From Heterobilharzia americana (lineage: Eukaryota > Platyhelminthes > Trematoda > Strigeidida > Schistosomatidae), in contig OX104134.1 in assembly GCA_944470555.2 (NCBI GenBank), positions 108,370,701-108,434,700 of the forward strand: a stretch of DNA of 64,000 nt. The letters run 5' to 3'. Both the position numbers and the translations under genes were made by a program. Positions 44,451 through 55,845 of this stretch are shown here, one piece after another (within the stretch, counting starts at the first letter, position 1; each line of letters opens with the position of its first letter). Below the pieces are notes generated by a model, which worked only from the letters and a program-made list of their open reading frames with translations, did no database searches and had not been told where the DNA came from.

Positions 44451-46640
44451 TAAGCCTCGCCGATAGTCGCTATCTCGACTTGGTAGTCGGGCTTGCCTAT
44501 CACAATGACCAAACGAGCTGCACTGTCTGGAACGCATGTTCCCTCAAGGTCCTACTATCGTTGAAAGGTTTTCTGGATAGTAGTTAGACATTATAGTGTA
44601 AACTGATGCGGTATGCTGTGAGTCTAAGGGCGAAGTTGTACTGCTGGCTGAATAGGATGTGACAGCAGTAAGGTGTTTCCTCTGGATGACCAGCAGTCCC
44701 ACGTTGATGCTACTTCCCCAGTGGGAAGAGTGGTTTAGTAAAGCTCGGCCTCCAAAATAGCACAGTCTTCCCTACCCCTTACGGTGTTCCAGTGCCGGGG
44801 GCATGGGTCGTCTCTATAAGGAGTTCAGAAAATCAATCCTCAAAACAACCAAAGAGTTGTGTGACAGACATCAAGCAGATGTCCCATGGGCTTTGAGGTC
44901 ACACGAATCTTTTTCTCTCTCAGATATCTTAAAAGTCTTCCGCGGTGTGGGCGACCTGGAAGTTTCGACCGCCCGCATGCCTTCAATAGTACACAAGACC
45001 CAATCAAACATAACCAGCCCTCCTCTACTCTGTCTTCCATTTTGCCTGCACCTCCTTATACTAACATCAAGGTACTTACACCTTGACCAACCATTGCCAA
45101 CGATCAAAACCATTGGAACCTTATTCCCAGTCTCCTAACACCTCACCGTCGATATCGTGGAGCTTTCAACGTCCTAACTCTATACCAAACAGAACGGCAA
45201 GCATCACTCATCTTCAACCACAGATGTGTATTGTCTCTGAGACACGTATACATGACCGAAGTGTGGTTATTCATTTCACTGACCTCACCTGGCCATGGTA
45301 CCGAATCTTCAAAATTCACCTTACGGGTATCCGGAGACCCAGTGAATAGCTCTCGTCGACTCGCTGGTGTAGGGATATTATTGGGCTGTAGAGCAGAAAG
45401 TGCACTTCTCGACTGGATACCAGTTAACAGCCGTCCGTGTACTGTTCAAATGAATGGATCTGTAAGAACTAAAAACGACCGAGAGACTAGGCAATCCCTA
45501 TTCGTAACCTCCGCCTGCGCACCCACCGACTACAGTTCGGATGATGCAAAAGATGAATCCGATGAAAAGCCTTCGATTTTGCCACAGAAAGCAGAACGTT
45601 CAGATGTAGTCATAATTGGCAGGTAAATTTAACGGTCGTATAAAGAATCTGACCCAATGGGAAAAGCATGTTGGAGGTATCTACGGAATACCATGTCAAC
45701 GAACCGACAATGGTGATCGTCTGTTGCAATTTTGTCTTGACAGCCACTTGTTTCTGTCCAGAACTAACATCATCAAGCATAAAGAGAAACACTGAGCCAG
45801 CTATCTTAAGTAGTGGAATTTGTCAGCCAATTCACTTACTTGAGAATTCGCATCAGCCCGAACAGACTGGTTTCTGACGAAATATCACCTCGGGTACAGA
45901 ACACCCGTCCAACATTTGCCAATCTGCATCAACTATGAGGCCGAATCGCAAGATACCCGACCATCTATCAAAGAAACGAGTACACTGCTCTGCAGTCCGT
46001 TCTGTCCTGTTTTAAAGCTGTGAGGCATTGGTGTTAAAAGTAGGAGACATGAGGCGGTTACACAGTTTTGATCCCAGGTGTCTTCATTGCATTTCTTGCG
46101 TTTGGTGGAATCACCTTGTGAGCAATGCTGGGATCATGCGAAGGGTGCTAGGCAAGTCCACTGATGAGGTTGTCAACCTTAGTCGACTGAAGTGTTTTGG
46201 ATATGTACTGAGCATACATGGCACCGTCTACCCCGACGTGCAATGTTAGGGAAGCTGGATTAGGTTTGAAGAGGGTTCAGGGTGGCCATACCAAAACGTG
46301 GCAACAGACGATTAAGTCCCTGACTGTTGGTGTGAGCCGGATGTGGAGATGTAGACTGTCCGGTTAGGGTCTTCTTGACGATAGGAATTAACGGTTGAGG
46401 AAGCTTGGTGATATGACTGAAAACCGGTCACAATAGTGCAGATGTATTCACTCCTTGATATCTTCTAAAGCTTGAATATTCGTACTGACCGCTATCTTCA
46501 GATTGTTTATTCTCTCACACTACTTTATCTTCTTTGATATCACTCTTTTTCTATCCACCTGTTCTTTGTATACTACTGTGAAGTGTGGGAGCGTAAACCG
46601 AAGTACTTGTGTGGCAGGTTTTACGTTAATTTTGTCAGGT
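44451..46640 (+). mobile_element. CR1-like copy with large internal deletion
   Basis: Begins with the 5' leader (gatagtcgctatctcgac, tgttccctcaaggtcc) and runs through the endonuclease: GVGILLGCRAESALLDWIPV and FVTSACAPTDYSSDDA near 45360-45600. After 45795 it jumps to the C-terminal region (cagccaattcacttacttg, then RLKCFGYVLS near 46190) and a 3' end by 46640, so most of RT is missing. Confidence 0.8.
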
Positions 46641-46804
46641 AGTCAGTCTTTTGACAAGCCTATTCCTGGTGATGAAGTCAAAAGCGCAGAGAGAGAGACC
46701 TTCATATGCACGTCTATCACAAATTCAATAAGAGTGAAGGATCTGGGTGTATATCTTAATGTTCCTGAAATATTCGATTAATGTTTAAGTCAACAGAAGT
46801 CTGT

Positions 46805-47000
46805 TGCGATGCGAAACGCAAACACACTTATCAACTTTGTGCACATTCGAGCAGTTGGCAATGAGTCACACCTATTGTGTGAGGATAAGTGATACGACCT
46901 GGCTGCTCAAACCTTGACAGATGGAGCGGGTCTCGAACGCTTAACCCTCTTATTGATAATCATCTCCCTAAGCCACTGAACTGCAGCTCCAATCGTAGCG
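46805..47000 (-). mobile_element. tRNA-derived SINE, family B
   Basis: Minus strand: agtggcttagggagatg (box A) and cgttcgagacccgctcc (box B), then the body ending cgtttcgcatcgcaac. Lies about 140 bases before exon j. Confidence 0.75.
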
Positions 47001-47136
47001 GTATAATAATAGCAATTCATAATTTTATTTGATACAGCTTTACCAGTTATTCCTTATTTGCTACCAACCTTAATTCAGTTTATTGTTATAACATGATATG
47101 ATATGTCGGCCAAATAATCTACTTCTATTATGTAAG

Positions 47137-47302
47137 CTGTACAAAATGAGCAAAGTATTCTTCAGTGGTTAGTACCAGGTTTAGACCGTATACGCTTAGA
47201 TTTGATTGAGTGTGGAGATAATCGTCGTGTTCGTGAAGTAGAACAATTCCTAACTGATTTATATTCTAGTCTTCGCTTAAATGACCAAGGACGTCCAATA
47301 TG
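47137..47302 (+). CDS. RELCH: RELCH-like gene, exon j (last HEAT block)
   Basis: With one base from exon i: Ser, VQNEQSILQWLVPGLDRIRL, DLIECGDNRRVREVEQFLTD and LYSSLRLNDQGRPI. Human RELCH has SEDLMVNHFLPGLRCLRTDM then EHLSPEHEVILSSMIKECE; L-P-G-L-x-x-[IL]-R and the following acidic helix agree. Acceptor AG at 47135-47136 is favoured because it keeps frame with exon i; AG at 47164-47165 is a fallback. Donor ATATG|GTGGGT gives phase 2, as exon k needs. Confidence 0.85.
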
Positions 47303-47596
47303 GTGGGTTGTTTACTATTACCTATACTACTAATCTGTAAACCTAGTAGTATTTAATTTATTTTTTCACAGAATGTATGATTTATGTCCACCAAATATTC
47401 GTTATTTTAAAATGGCTTGATATGGTAGTAATTATGTAAAGGCTAATTTGTGAATCTTATACCGGTGAATAAGCTAGTGTAACTTTGATTGACGTAATGA
47501 CCGCAAATATACTTTTAACAATGTCATGTGATTCTGATTTTGGATAGGACTCATTCTCTGAAAGTAACTTCACTTGTCTATGCTTTTCTTATGCCT
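47303..47596. other. Intron between exon j and RTE copy 3
   Basis: Short AT-rich intron sequence; nothing recognised. Confidence 0.4.
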
Positions 47597-47608
47597 ATGA
47601 GTTATCTT

Positions 47609-48989
47609 TAAACTGCCGAAAAAAGGAGACCTCAGTGTTTGCAAGAACTGGCTCGGAATCACTCTCCTGTCCACCCCAAGTAAAATATTAAGCCGCATCA
47701 TCCTGGAGAGGCTAAAGGATGCGCTGGATTCAAAACTACGACCGGAACAGGCAGGCTTCAGGAAGTACAAATCATGTGCAGACCAAATTGCTACACTTCG
47801 CATCATCACAGAAGGGAGTATAGAATGGCAGTCAACTCTCTACCTCAACTTTATCGACTTTGAGAAGGCCTTTGACAGCGTCGACCGACAAGTAATTTGG
47901 AAACTGCTTCACTACTACGGAGTACCGCAAACCTTTATCAGCCTCATTCAACAACTATATGAAGATGCCACATGCCAGCCAAGTAATTCACAATGGGAAG
48001 CTCAGTGATGATTTTGAAGTGAAGACAGGAGTGAAACAAAGTTGCCTACTATCCCCCATGATATTCCTGATTGTGGTGAACTGGACTGGATCATGCAGCA
48101 AACGGTGGGCAGCGAGAAGAGGGGGATACGCTGGACTGCGGAAAAGAACCTAGAAGACTTGGATTTCGCCAGCGATGACTTGTGCCTGATGTCACATAAA
48201 CTTGAAGATCTGCAGGCAAAAACTAACAAGTTGATAGAAGAGGCAGCGAAGACGGGACTTCAGGTGAATATAGAGAAGACAGAGGTGATGAAGATACCGC
48301 ACCACCACCATCAACAACAACAACAAACTCCAGTCACCATCAATGGGAGAAACTTGAAGGAAGTAACCTCCTTCACCTAACTAGGAAGCACTGTTTCAAC
48401 TACAGGCGGGACAGACGAGGATGTCAAAGTCAGAATCGGAAAAAGCAAGACAGGCGTTCATTAGCCTGAAACCAGTGTGGAGATCTTTTGCACTCCTCTC
48501 AGCATGTAGAACAACATCCGGATTTTCAACACCAAAATCAAGTCAGTGCTTCTGTATGGTTCAGAGACTTGGCGCGTCACGAAAGGGATTTCCAATAAAC
48601 TACAGACATTCATCAATAACTGCTTACGCTCGCTACTGAAGATCAGATGGCCAGAAAAAATAAGCAACAAGGAACTCTGGGAACGAACCAACCAAGAACC
48701 TATCACCCAACAAATATGCAGGAGGAAGTGGAGATGGATTGGCCATGCACTGAGAAGGCCGACTGAAGACATCACGGGTCAGGCCAGTTGCTCGAGTGGA
48801 ATCCCGATGGGAAGCGACGAGTTGGACGTCCGAGGGTGACATGGAGGAGGTCGTGCGAGGAGAAAATGAGAGGTTGTGGGCTGTCGTAAAAGCAGGTTCA
48901 AAAGATCTTCGAGAACAGAGGTCACTGGAGACGTGCTACTGAAGCCCTATGTTCCACTAGGAACCCAAGGGACTAATAATAAAATAATA
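47609..48989 (+). mobile_element. RTE-type retrotransposon copy 3, 5'-truncated
   Basis: Starts inside RT (the region around KLPKKGDLS) and ends with the family tail gggactaataataa near 48980. Flanked by atgagttatctt (47597-47608) and atgagttgtctt (48990-49001), a 12-bp duplication with one mismatch. Plus strand, in the intron between RELCH exons j and k. Truncation at the 5' end is typical of target-primed insertion. Confidence 0.9.
47612..48978 (+). pseudogene. RTE reverse transcriptase remnant
   Basis: LPKKGDLSVCKNWLGITLLS, LRPEQAGFRKYKSCADQIAT, NFIDFEKAFDSVDRQVIW (motif A), VKTGVKQSCLLSPMIFL (motif B, GC changed to SC) and LDFASDDLCLM, where one codon has been inserted into the catalytic FADD box. 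Then NIEKTEVMKIPHHHHQQQQQ and ETWRVTKGISNKLQTFINNC. Frameshifts near 47975, 48080 and 48380. Confidence 0.87.
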
Positions 48990-49001
48990 ATGAGTTGTCT
49001 T

Positions 49002-49784
49002 CTGGTGTGAGCAGAAGACGAGGATATGAATGATTTTTTAAGGCCACTCTTTCAACTACTGAGATAACCCATCATGTTTCTTCATTTTAAAAATAGCTAC
49101 CTTCCCAGTCGAAATATAGAAAACTGATTGGCCATTTCGGCAGTTGATTGATTCGAATCCCTCCGTGACCCACGTATTCATTTCACTGGCACAATCATCA
49201 TCTTGTATATCAATAAATACAACAGTTGATCAAAATTTACATCTTTTATTTCTTTGCTCCATTTTACCGCTGAATATCATGGTAATTTTACTGATTTCTA
49301 CGCTCTGGTTTTTCTTCTCTTTGTTTCTCTCTCTTTACATCTAACATTATTTTCTGTTATTCTGAGTGTTATTTCATAAAGAATCGAATTTCATATGCTT
49401 TTAAATGAGTAATCGTGGTCAATTTTATCTGGTTGATTTATCCATCTCATTGATGTAGGTAAGACTTGTTTCACTCCCGGTCATTTTATTGCCTCTCACT
49501 TCATGCGGCTGGGGTATCAGTGTTGAGTTAACGGTTAGTATTTGTATTCAAGTTAGATCAATGTCCGCATATTTATTTTGAGCAATCAGTGTATATATTC
49601 CATTTTTAGTTAATTTGGTAGATGTATCACACAGTGGGATAGTGCTTCCAAGTGGTATCAATTCTCCATTTATTCCCTCTAGTTGACAAATTTGTTAGCG
49701 TTCACTTCAATTTCAGAAGCCCTGATATCTTAACCTACTGATTGAGTAGATCTGTCTGAAAAAAACACTTACTGCAGTGAAACC
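49002..49784. other. Intron with weak repeat traces
   Basis: Contains a degenerate relative (about 49612-49710) of the 30.5 kb inverted-arm repeat. Nothing else is supported. Confidence 0.4.
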
Positions 49785-50110
49785 ATTATTACTGACTCAT
49801 TGAAGCGAGGATAGGCTACTAACGATGGCCACTTCAATGTGTATTTACGAGTTCAACTACTACTCTGGAGCTAGTTACGTAGAATGCGCTCGTGAACATG
49901 TACCAGTTTGGTTAGGGAAAGGATTGAACAAGTGCATCAATAGTGTAATCCGTTCACATAGTGGACATCAAACCAAGTTACATCATGCCTTCCGTGCGAT
50001 ATGATGTATTCCTTGCCATCTCCTCAAAGGAGCACGACTACGCATAGCTGGAAGCCATAGGCATCAGCACACGAAACCCTGATCTATGTGTTCAGAAGAA
50101 ATATGTGCTT
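49785..50110 (+). mobile_element. Penelope-like GIY-YIG fragment
   Basis: YEFNYYSGASYVECAREHVP then VWLGKGLNKCINSVIRSHSG and HQTKLHHAFRAI. The E-H-[IV]-P-x-W-L and S-H-x-x-x-[ST]-G-H blocks match Penelope-type endonucleases, as at 16.8 kb. The Y-I-G is decayed (YVE). After a stop it continues with CSEEICASTLYT. Confidence 0.72.
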
Positions 50111-50649
50111 CCACTTTGTATACTGTGATCCACATACGATCAACACGTTCTCTATGAACTTTCCTACCACATATCCGACATTTTAATCTCCCATCCCTTC
50201 TACATTGTATCTCATTACATTGATAAATATTTATTTTCTTATATTACTAGTTTTATTCCCTTGTTTATTCATACCACCACCGGTAGTCATTTTCAACTGT
50301 CACGTAACATCAGGTTTGCTATTCTTTATTTCGTTATTGTAGACACGGACTGTAACCTTTCTTATCCAACTTCCGCTCTAGAATATCCACCTAATTCCTC
50401 TATATATTGGCAAACTTAGTTCTACATGTTTATTCACTCAATTCGTACGTTTTCAATTACTTCATATCCATGATATCTTTACTTCTACCACACGGATTCG
50501 AGAACGCAGACATTTTGTATAAATTAGTGTCAGAATTGTTTAAGGTTGTAGGCAGCTAATGAAGACCCATGAAATAAAATGGATTCATGCTATTCTGCTA
50601 AAGCTGTTGTTGCTCTATTTAAATTGGACTGATGTCAGTTAGAGAACCA

Positions 50650-51060
50650 TTCAGAACCAGGAGGACTGGACAGCTATTTCGTCATAGTATGTGACTCCTT
50701 CACTGAATCCACGGACCAATGGCTTCAAATACTAGAGCGGTATCCACTAGGCCACCAAGTCACTGTAGCCACCTATTGTGCGACGGGTATAGTTTATATG
50801 ATGTTGCTTGTACCACCCGTGGTTAATTGGACCGAATTAGTTGGTCTCTGTTGGCACATGGGCTCCTGTGTTGATACCTCGATGTCGCCTGTCATTTCAA
50901 TTTTTATATAAATGATGGGTGGTGGCTAGCAATGGAATCCAGGACGCACGTCAGCTGGACGTACCTGTACCTCAGTGAATGATGTTCCCACTGAGACTCA
51001 AACCCAATACCTATCGCTTCAAAGGTCAAAGCGTTATCCACTAGGTCTCTCGGGCACGAT
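50650..51060 (-). mobile_element. Smalpha-like SINEs, two overlapping minus-strand copies
   Basis: One head lies at about 50705-50755 (atccactaggccacc reversed box A). A fuller copy runs 51060 down to about 50800 with tail (agcccatgtgcc-type). At 50945 the hammerhead has collapsed to cagctgacgtgcgtcctgg on the minus strand, missing the core. Confidence 0.7.
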
Positions 51061-51099
51061 AGTCACCTCTTGTGCAACGGATATCAATTGTTGTTGATA

Positions 51100-51415
51100 C
51101 TTGTCCATCCACCCATCCAAATCAGCATAGGACCAGTTGTTACTGCGTAACGGTCCGGGAGGTCACAGCTCATATCAGTACATCAAGTAAGAGATAGTGA
51201 AGTGGAAGATGAAGAAAAGAAAATTCAGTCAAAGGAAATATAAAGTACTAAAAGAGAGAAAGGAAGAATGAGAAAATGGTGAGATTCAGTGTAGCGTCGT
51301 TAAGATGATAATGTGTGTATACATCTGCGCCACTGACATCGGTTCTCAGGTATATCACCTGGAGTCTCCAACCACTGGTTTCTCTTGTCCCGTGGACTCC
51401 AACAGGCTATTGATA
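51100..51415 (-). mobile_element. CR1-like 3' end fragment
   Basis: Strong minus-strand match to 2040-2300: the terminal cataggaccagttgttactg, catatcagtacatcaagtaa, agaatgagaaaatggtgag and acatctgcgccactgacatc. Confidence 0.85.
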
Positions 51416-51529
51416 CTTGTAATTTCCCGTTGCTATACCGGGCTGAATTGCTCGATCTCTGTTGGCAGATTGGCTGCTATACGGATGCCCTGACATTGCC
51501 TGAATATTTATTTATTATAATTTACCTAG

Positions 51530-51750
51530 TTATGGCTAGCAGTGGAATCCAATGGGAATAAAATCACTCACTGAGATGCAGGTACATCCAGCTGACGAGT
51601 CTCAAACAGCACGAAACGCACATCCTGCATTCCACTGCTCTTCGCAACTAACGACAAATAAATATTCAGGCAATATCGAGGAACCCATATGCCGACAGAG
51701 CTGATCAATTCAATCCAGCATAACAACAGGGAGTTACAAGTATATCAACG
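51530..51750 (+). mobile_element. Smalpha-like SINE, head lost, hammerhead core kept
   Basis: At 51584-51631 the motif reads tccagCTGACGAGtctc, a short loop, then GAAACgcacatcctg. Both catalytic boxes (CTGANGAG and GAAA) are intact; stem II (gtct against agcac) is weakened by a mismatch. The tail agggagttacaagta is typical. Confidence 0.8.
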
Positions 51751-51853
51751 AATAGTGATAATCCATTGTTTGGTAGACTGGTAGTTTTTTTGAAGTTCTG
51801 CTTCTTTTTGTTCTCCTCAATTTTTCCTTTTTGTATACTTAATTTAACTGCAG

Positions 51854-52161
51854 TGCATTTAATTCATCGGTTAAGGATACAAACAACAGTGTTCGCTCTA
51901 GTGTATCAACACGCTGGAGTAAACTGACCTCATTCAATAGCTCGAATACTAGTACGATGAACAGTAGTGGTGGCGGAAACGGCACTACTGGAGGCAGTAA
52001 TAATAATACTGCTGCTTCTACTACTATTACTGCTACAATTACTACTACTACTACCACTAATATCAGCACTCCTACCACCTTGGATCACAGCTGTAATTCT
52101 CCACCGCAAGTTGAAGCGAAGAAATCACAATCACGAACAAAAAATTCACGTTTTACTTTTC
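51854..52161 (+). CDS. RELCH: RELCH-like gene, exon k (C-terminal tail)
   Basis: With TG from exon j: Cys, AFNSSVKDTNNSVRSSVSTR, WSKLTSFNSSNTSTMNSSGG, a Gly/Asn/Thr-rich run (ASTTITATITTTTTTNIS) and VEAKKSQSRTKNSRFTF. The start resembles the human end (SEDTKTKFLNKMGQLTTSG); the low-complexity extension is fluke-specific and comes from ACT/AAT triplet repeats. Acceptor has a 60-base pyrimidine tract. Either it splices at TTTTC|GTAAGC (52161), or translation ends at the TAG 52170. Confidence 0.75.
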
Positions 52162-53203
52162 GTAAGCACTAGTGATGTAACATAGTGAGTTGTGTGTACA
52201 TCTATTTGCTTCTTAAAAATATTATTTTTGTTCCTTTACCTTTCCCACCGTTTCCTACTCCCATTTTATCCGCTTAGTGATTATTATTGTTATTATTGAT
52301 TATTACTATCGTAAAGTGCTTTCCAAAATCTCTTCTGTACAGAAGACAAAACTTTTTACTTTTTTGAAAAAAAATTAAAGTTGCCCTAGTTTTTCGGATT
52401 TTTGTACAACTCTTTTTAATGTAGAGCAGTGGAAAGAATCACCCTAATTCAGTAATCTACTTAGTAATAAAACTTTGTTTTACTGGATAAAGCGGGTTAC
52501 AACACTCCATATTTTAGACTATTTCTCTTCGAAATGAACGTCTATTCCAAAATCAAAGGTGATGATGAGTTGATCGTTGAAAAAGCCGAAACACCACTGT
52601 CGGTCATCATTTCGGTCTCTAAATGCGTTGTTGTTCCATTAGTAGACTAATTCCTTCCTTTGAAGAGAAGAAGGTATATCTTTACTAGCTAGCATAATAC
52701 ACGTATGTGTGTGCGTGCTTGCGTCTCACTAGTCCTCTACAAACATATCTTGGTGACATCCACATATCCACTTTTTGCTTTGTTTTGATCAAAGGTGCTT
52801 GTGATTATCACAATAGTCTGTTTATTCTTTGTATAAATTGCATTTCCTGTTCCTTAGTTGCTTTTTTTCTTGCTCTTTGTCAAACCTTTCAATGATCAGT
52901 TATTTTGATTGATGATGACTGTATGTTGATCATCTCCTTTTCAAAAAAACGTATTGATTATTTTTTTAATTTGTCTTCGATTCCTATGGGAAAAAAACAG
53001 TGAAGGATAACAATTATGCTTTATTATTTGTGATAAATAATAATAATTCTATCACTTAATTTTTTTAAAATTTCTTCCAATATTTTTGATTGATGTCGAA
53101 TTATTATTTTTTGTATGCGTCGCTATTATCCGTGTGTACATATCATCATAAAAAGGAAATAAATGAGTGAATATGTTTACGTTTTTACTCTTGTGAAACG
53201 TAG
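52162..53203. other. AT-rich intron or 3' flank of RELCH-like gene
   Basis: Many A and T runs; no repeat family or exon seen. Ends gaaacgtag at 53203. Confidence 0.45.
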
Positions 53204-53314
53204 GGGGACAGCAATAATTTGAAGTCACTCAGTGGAAGTGATGCAGATGAGCCTCAGAAAACCGATGCAGCGACTATAAAAGCAACCCTAGCAACTACTG
53301 AAGTAGCTAATTAA
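53204..53314 (+). CDS. Possible last RELCH-like exon
   Basis: Open from an AG to TAA: GDSNNLKSLSGSDADEPQKT then DAATIKATLATTEVAN. The acidic Ser/Asp-rich composition looks coding, but phase 0 entry does not fit the phase 1 exit of exon k at 52161. Either a small exon is missing or this is not used. Its last 14 codons fall in a short interspersed repeat (53270-53890). Confidence 0.35.
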   Translation, partial: GDSNNLKSLSGSDADEPQKTDAATIKATLATTEVAN

Positions 53315-53890
53315 AGTTCTATATTTTAAGGAAAACTGTATATCCAGTAGAAACCTAACTGGTCAATGCAGCCTTTGCTAGGATGGTCTCTAAAGTCACG
53401 AGACCAGTGGTATGCCGGAGAGTTTGCCTGATTTACGGCATTATTTTTTTCAGAAAAATCCAAGATCAATAAGGGAGAGTGATTGTAAAGGCTATTATAG
53501 TAACGACTGAAATAACAAATTTTTTTTAAAAAAAAATACCTGACTAAGCGAAACACCGCAACCTGATTGATTATTTCAGTTGTTTGGGTGGCCTTTAAAG
53601 TCACTGATAAGGGGTGGTTAGCAGTCTAGCCTGGTTAACCAACGAACAAATCTGATCATATGTCTAAGTCACTTGACCAATAATAAAACGAGCTATTAGT
53701 ATGCTATTGTCGAAGTGAAGGCATGACTATAAAGACCACCTTAGCAACAATTGAACTGGTCAGTCAGACTGCTTTACTTTATGAAAATCTACTTTGCTAC
53801 CCGAAATAAAGAAAAGTAATTGGTTATTTAAGTCGTTGGTAGTGTGGTCTTTGAATTCACTCAAGTAGAGTTTTAACACTAATAATGTGA
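53270..53890. repeat. Short repeat units in both orientations
   Basis: Units of about 45-60 bases with consensus gact-taaagaccaccctagcaact occur at 53272 and 53727 (plus) and around 53345-53400, 53557-53600 and 53860 (minus). Confidence 0.6.
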
Positions 53891-54350
53891 CTCTTGAAAA
53901 TACCATAAATCCACATGAAGCTTATTTGGTGAGTTATTGACTAATTAGTGTCAACGGAGTAGTCGGCACTTTCAGCCGTCTTATTTCTACTAAAATTAAA
54001 TGAATGGGTGGATTTCATAGTTCTAGGATTTCTTCAACTACAGGTTGACATCAATTTTGTTGTTTGTGGAAATCACTGAACAGCTTTTTATGCGATGAAA
54101 CAAGAATTCTCCATCCATCAAACTCACTAAATTCTAAGTAGCTTTTTAGGGATGTCATCGATTTGCATAAGACTGTTAAATAATAAGAAACTGTTCTACA
54201 CTTATTTCTCTACCTTATTTAGTTCTGGTTTATTAAAAATATTTTTTGAAACAATCCCTTTGATGGTGTTATCTGAGAAATGTGATATATTCAAACAACG
54301 TGGTCACATATTGACTTGTCAAGGCATTTTATACGAAAGATGAAAATAGG
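53891..54350. other. Non-coding, nothing recognised
   Basis: AT-rich sequence downstream of the RELCH-like gene. Confidence 0.4.
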
Positions 54351-54354
54351 GTGG

Positions 54355-54570
54355 CGTAAGGCAGAGAAAATTAACGAGGCTATACCGAATCTCACTATTT
54401 TGTCACTCCTCTTTCCTTTCTTCTCGTACTTTATATTTCTTTTGACTGCATTCACTTATCTTCATCCTTCACCTCACTACCTTTTACTTGATGTGCTGAT
54501 ATGAGGTGTGGCAACTCGGACCGTTACGCAGTAATGCCTGGTCCTATGTTGATAATGATGATGATGATGG
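54355..54570 (+). mobile_element. CR1-like 3' end fragment with (GAT)n tail
   Basis: Matches copy 2 from 27050 to 27220 (gaggctataccgaatctcac, ttgatgtgctgatatgagg, ccgttacgcagtaatgcc), followed by tgttgataatgatgatgatg. It defines the family's 3' terminus and triplet tail better than the two large copies. Confidence 0.85.
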
Positions 54571-54680
54571 AAAATACAGGAATAATAAGGAGGAAAGATA
54601 CATTTTCACACCTTCCTTGGCATTAAAATGAGATAAAGATTGCCAAAAGCGGGTTTAAGGACAAATTCCAAACTTAATTG

Positions 54681-54800
54681 TTTATTTGGTGTATCTCACA
54701 GTGACACAGTATAATTTACCTGGTGACGTTCCAAACAGAATTTACTGCTCATATTCATATCAAAGGGGTTTGAACTTTCTCATGGCTAAGGCTTCGATAA
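54681..54800. repeat. Dispersed repeat next to Penelope-like fragment
   Basis: Relative of the 30494-30613 arm (ggtgtatctcacagtgacac, ctcatattcatatcaa). Confidence 0.55.
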
Positions 54801-54859
54801 ATCTAAGTACACTGTCTTGACGGCCCCTATACAATGCTCTAATGTCTATTTTGGGGTTA

Positions 54860-55845
54860 ATCCTGTGACCTGTTTTGATAATGTATTTATTAGTAGAGGA
54901 CGAAAACTGTCTGCCTTCTGTATTTTTCGGACTATTCAATGTGATTTTTTTCTAATCATTTAGAAATATCCTCCACCACCCTCGTCTTCGTATTTCGATT
55001 ACTCCTCCCAATTTATGTCTCACCGTACACACATGTAAATTGGTATGGGTATTGGGGTGTGAGGCAATCATCTCTGTAGCAATGGGGTTTATTTTGAAGT
55101 ACAGATTTCATTTTCTCCATAATATTGAGTTTAGCTGCATAGTATATCTTATTAATAACTGAATAAAGCCTTCGTCTCAAGACCATACTGTTCGATTCCC
55201 ATTATACGCTGTCTGTCTTCGAGACAATACTGAGGCGTTTTTATAACGATTGATGAACTTCAAAGGATCTGCGTTTGACATGAGTGTCTCTGTTAAAAAT
55301 TTGATTTCTTCCAGTGTTTGTGTTGTGTAGACACGTTAGGTCCTTTTGAATAAGCATTTTACTAAACCTCATTTTTACTGTATTGGACAGGAACTGTGAA
55401 AGTTGAGAAACTGTCCATTCCACGTTTTCTATACACTGATCTTTTCACACATCTTCCCTTCTAGTTAATAATACGTCAAGAAAAGGAAACTGATTATCGT
55501 TTTCCGCTTCACACGATAAACTAAGGTGGCTTTGTATGGTGTTAAGTCTATCTAAAAGACTTTTCACATCCTCATGTTTGTTAGATATACATATCATCAG
55601 AGGGATTTTATTGATTCAATCCTAAGGTCAAACGTTCCGCATGTGACACAGACATTAACTAACAATGATGCTAAAGGACTACTCATGGTGACTTCATCAA
55701 CTTCTCGAGAATCACCTTCAGAAATGAAGTGAACCTTAGCGTTGCATAGTAGCTCTTTCAAATATTTTGGGAGGATGAGAAATGAAGGAATATTCAAAGA
55801 ATATAATCACCAAGAATATCAATGGTTTTGGTTAAAGACACGTCG
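54860..55845 (-). mobile_element. Penelope-like element, RT fragment
   Basis: Minus strand: KVHFISEGDSREVDEVTMSS then PLASLLVNVCV (55797-55597), the Penelope RT motif B (usually GVAMGSPLGPLLANV). The connecting region follows, with VSQLSQFLSNTVKMRFSK at 55423-55241. The catalytic box lies in a decayed stretch near 55570 and no intact frame remains. Confidence 0.78.

Noticed and set aside
51967..52185. Leu-rich ORF over the exon k triplet repeat
   Set aside because: Out-of-frame reading of ACT/AAT repeats.
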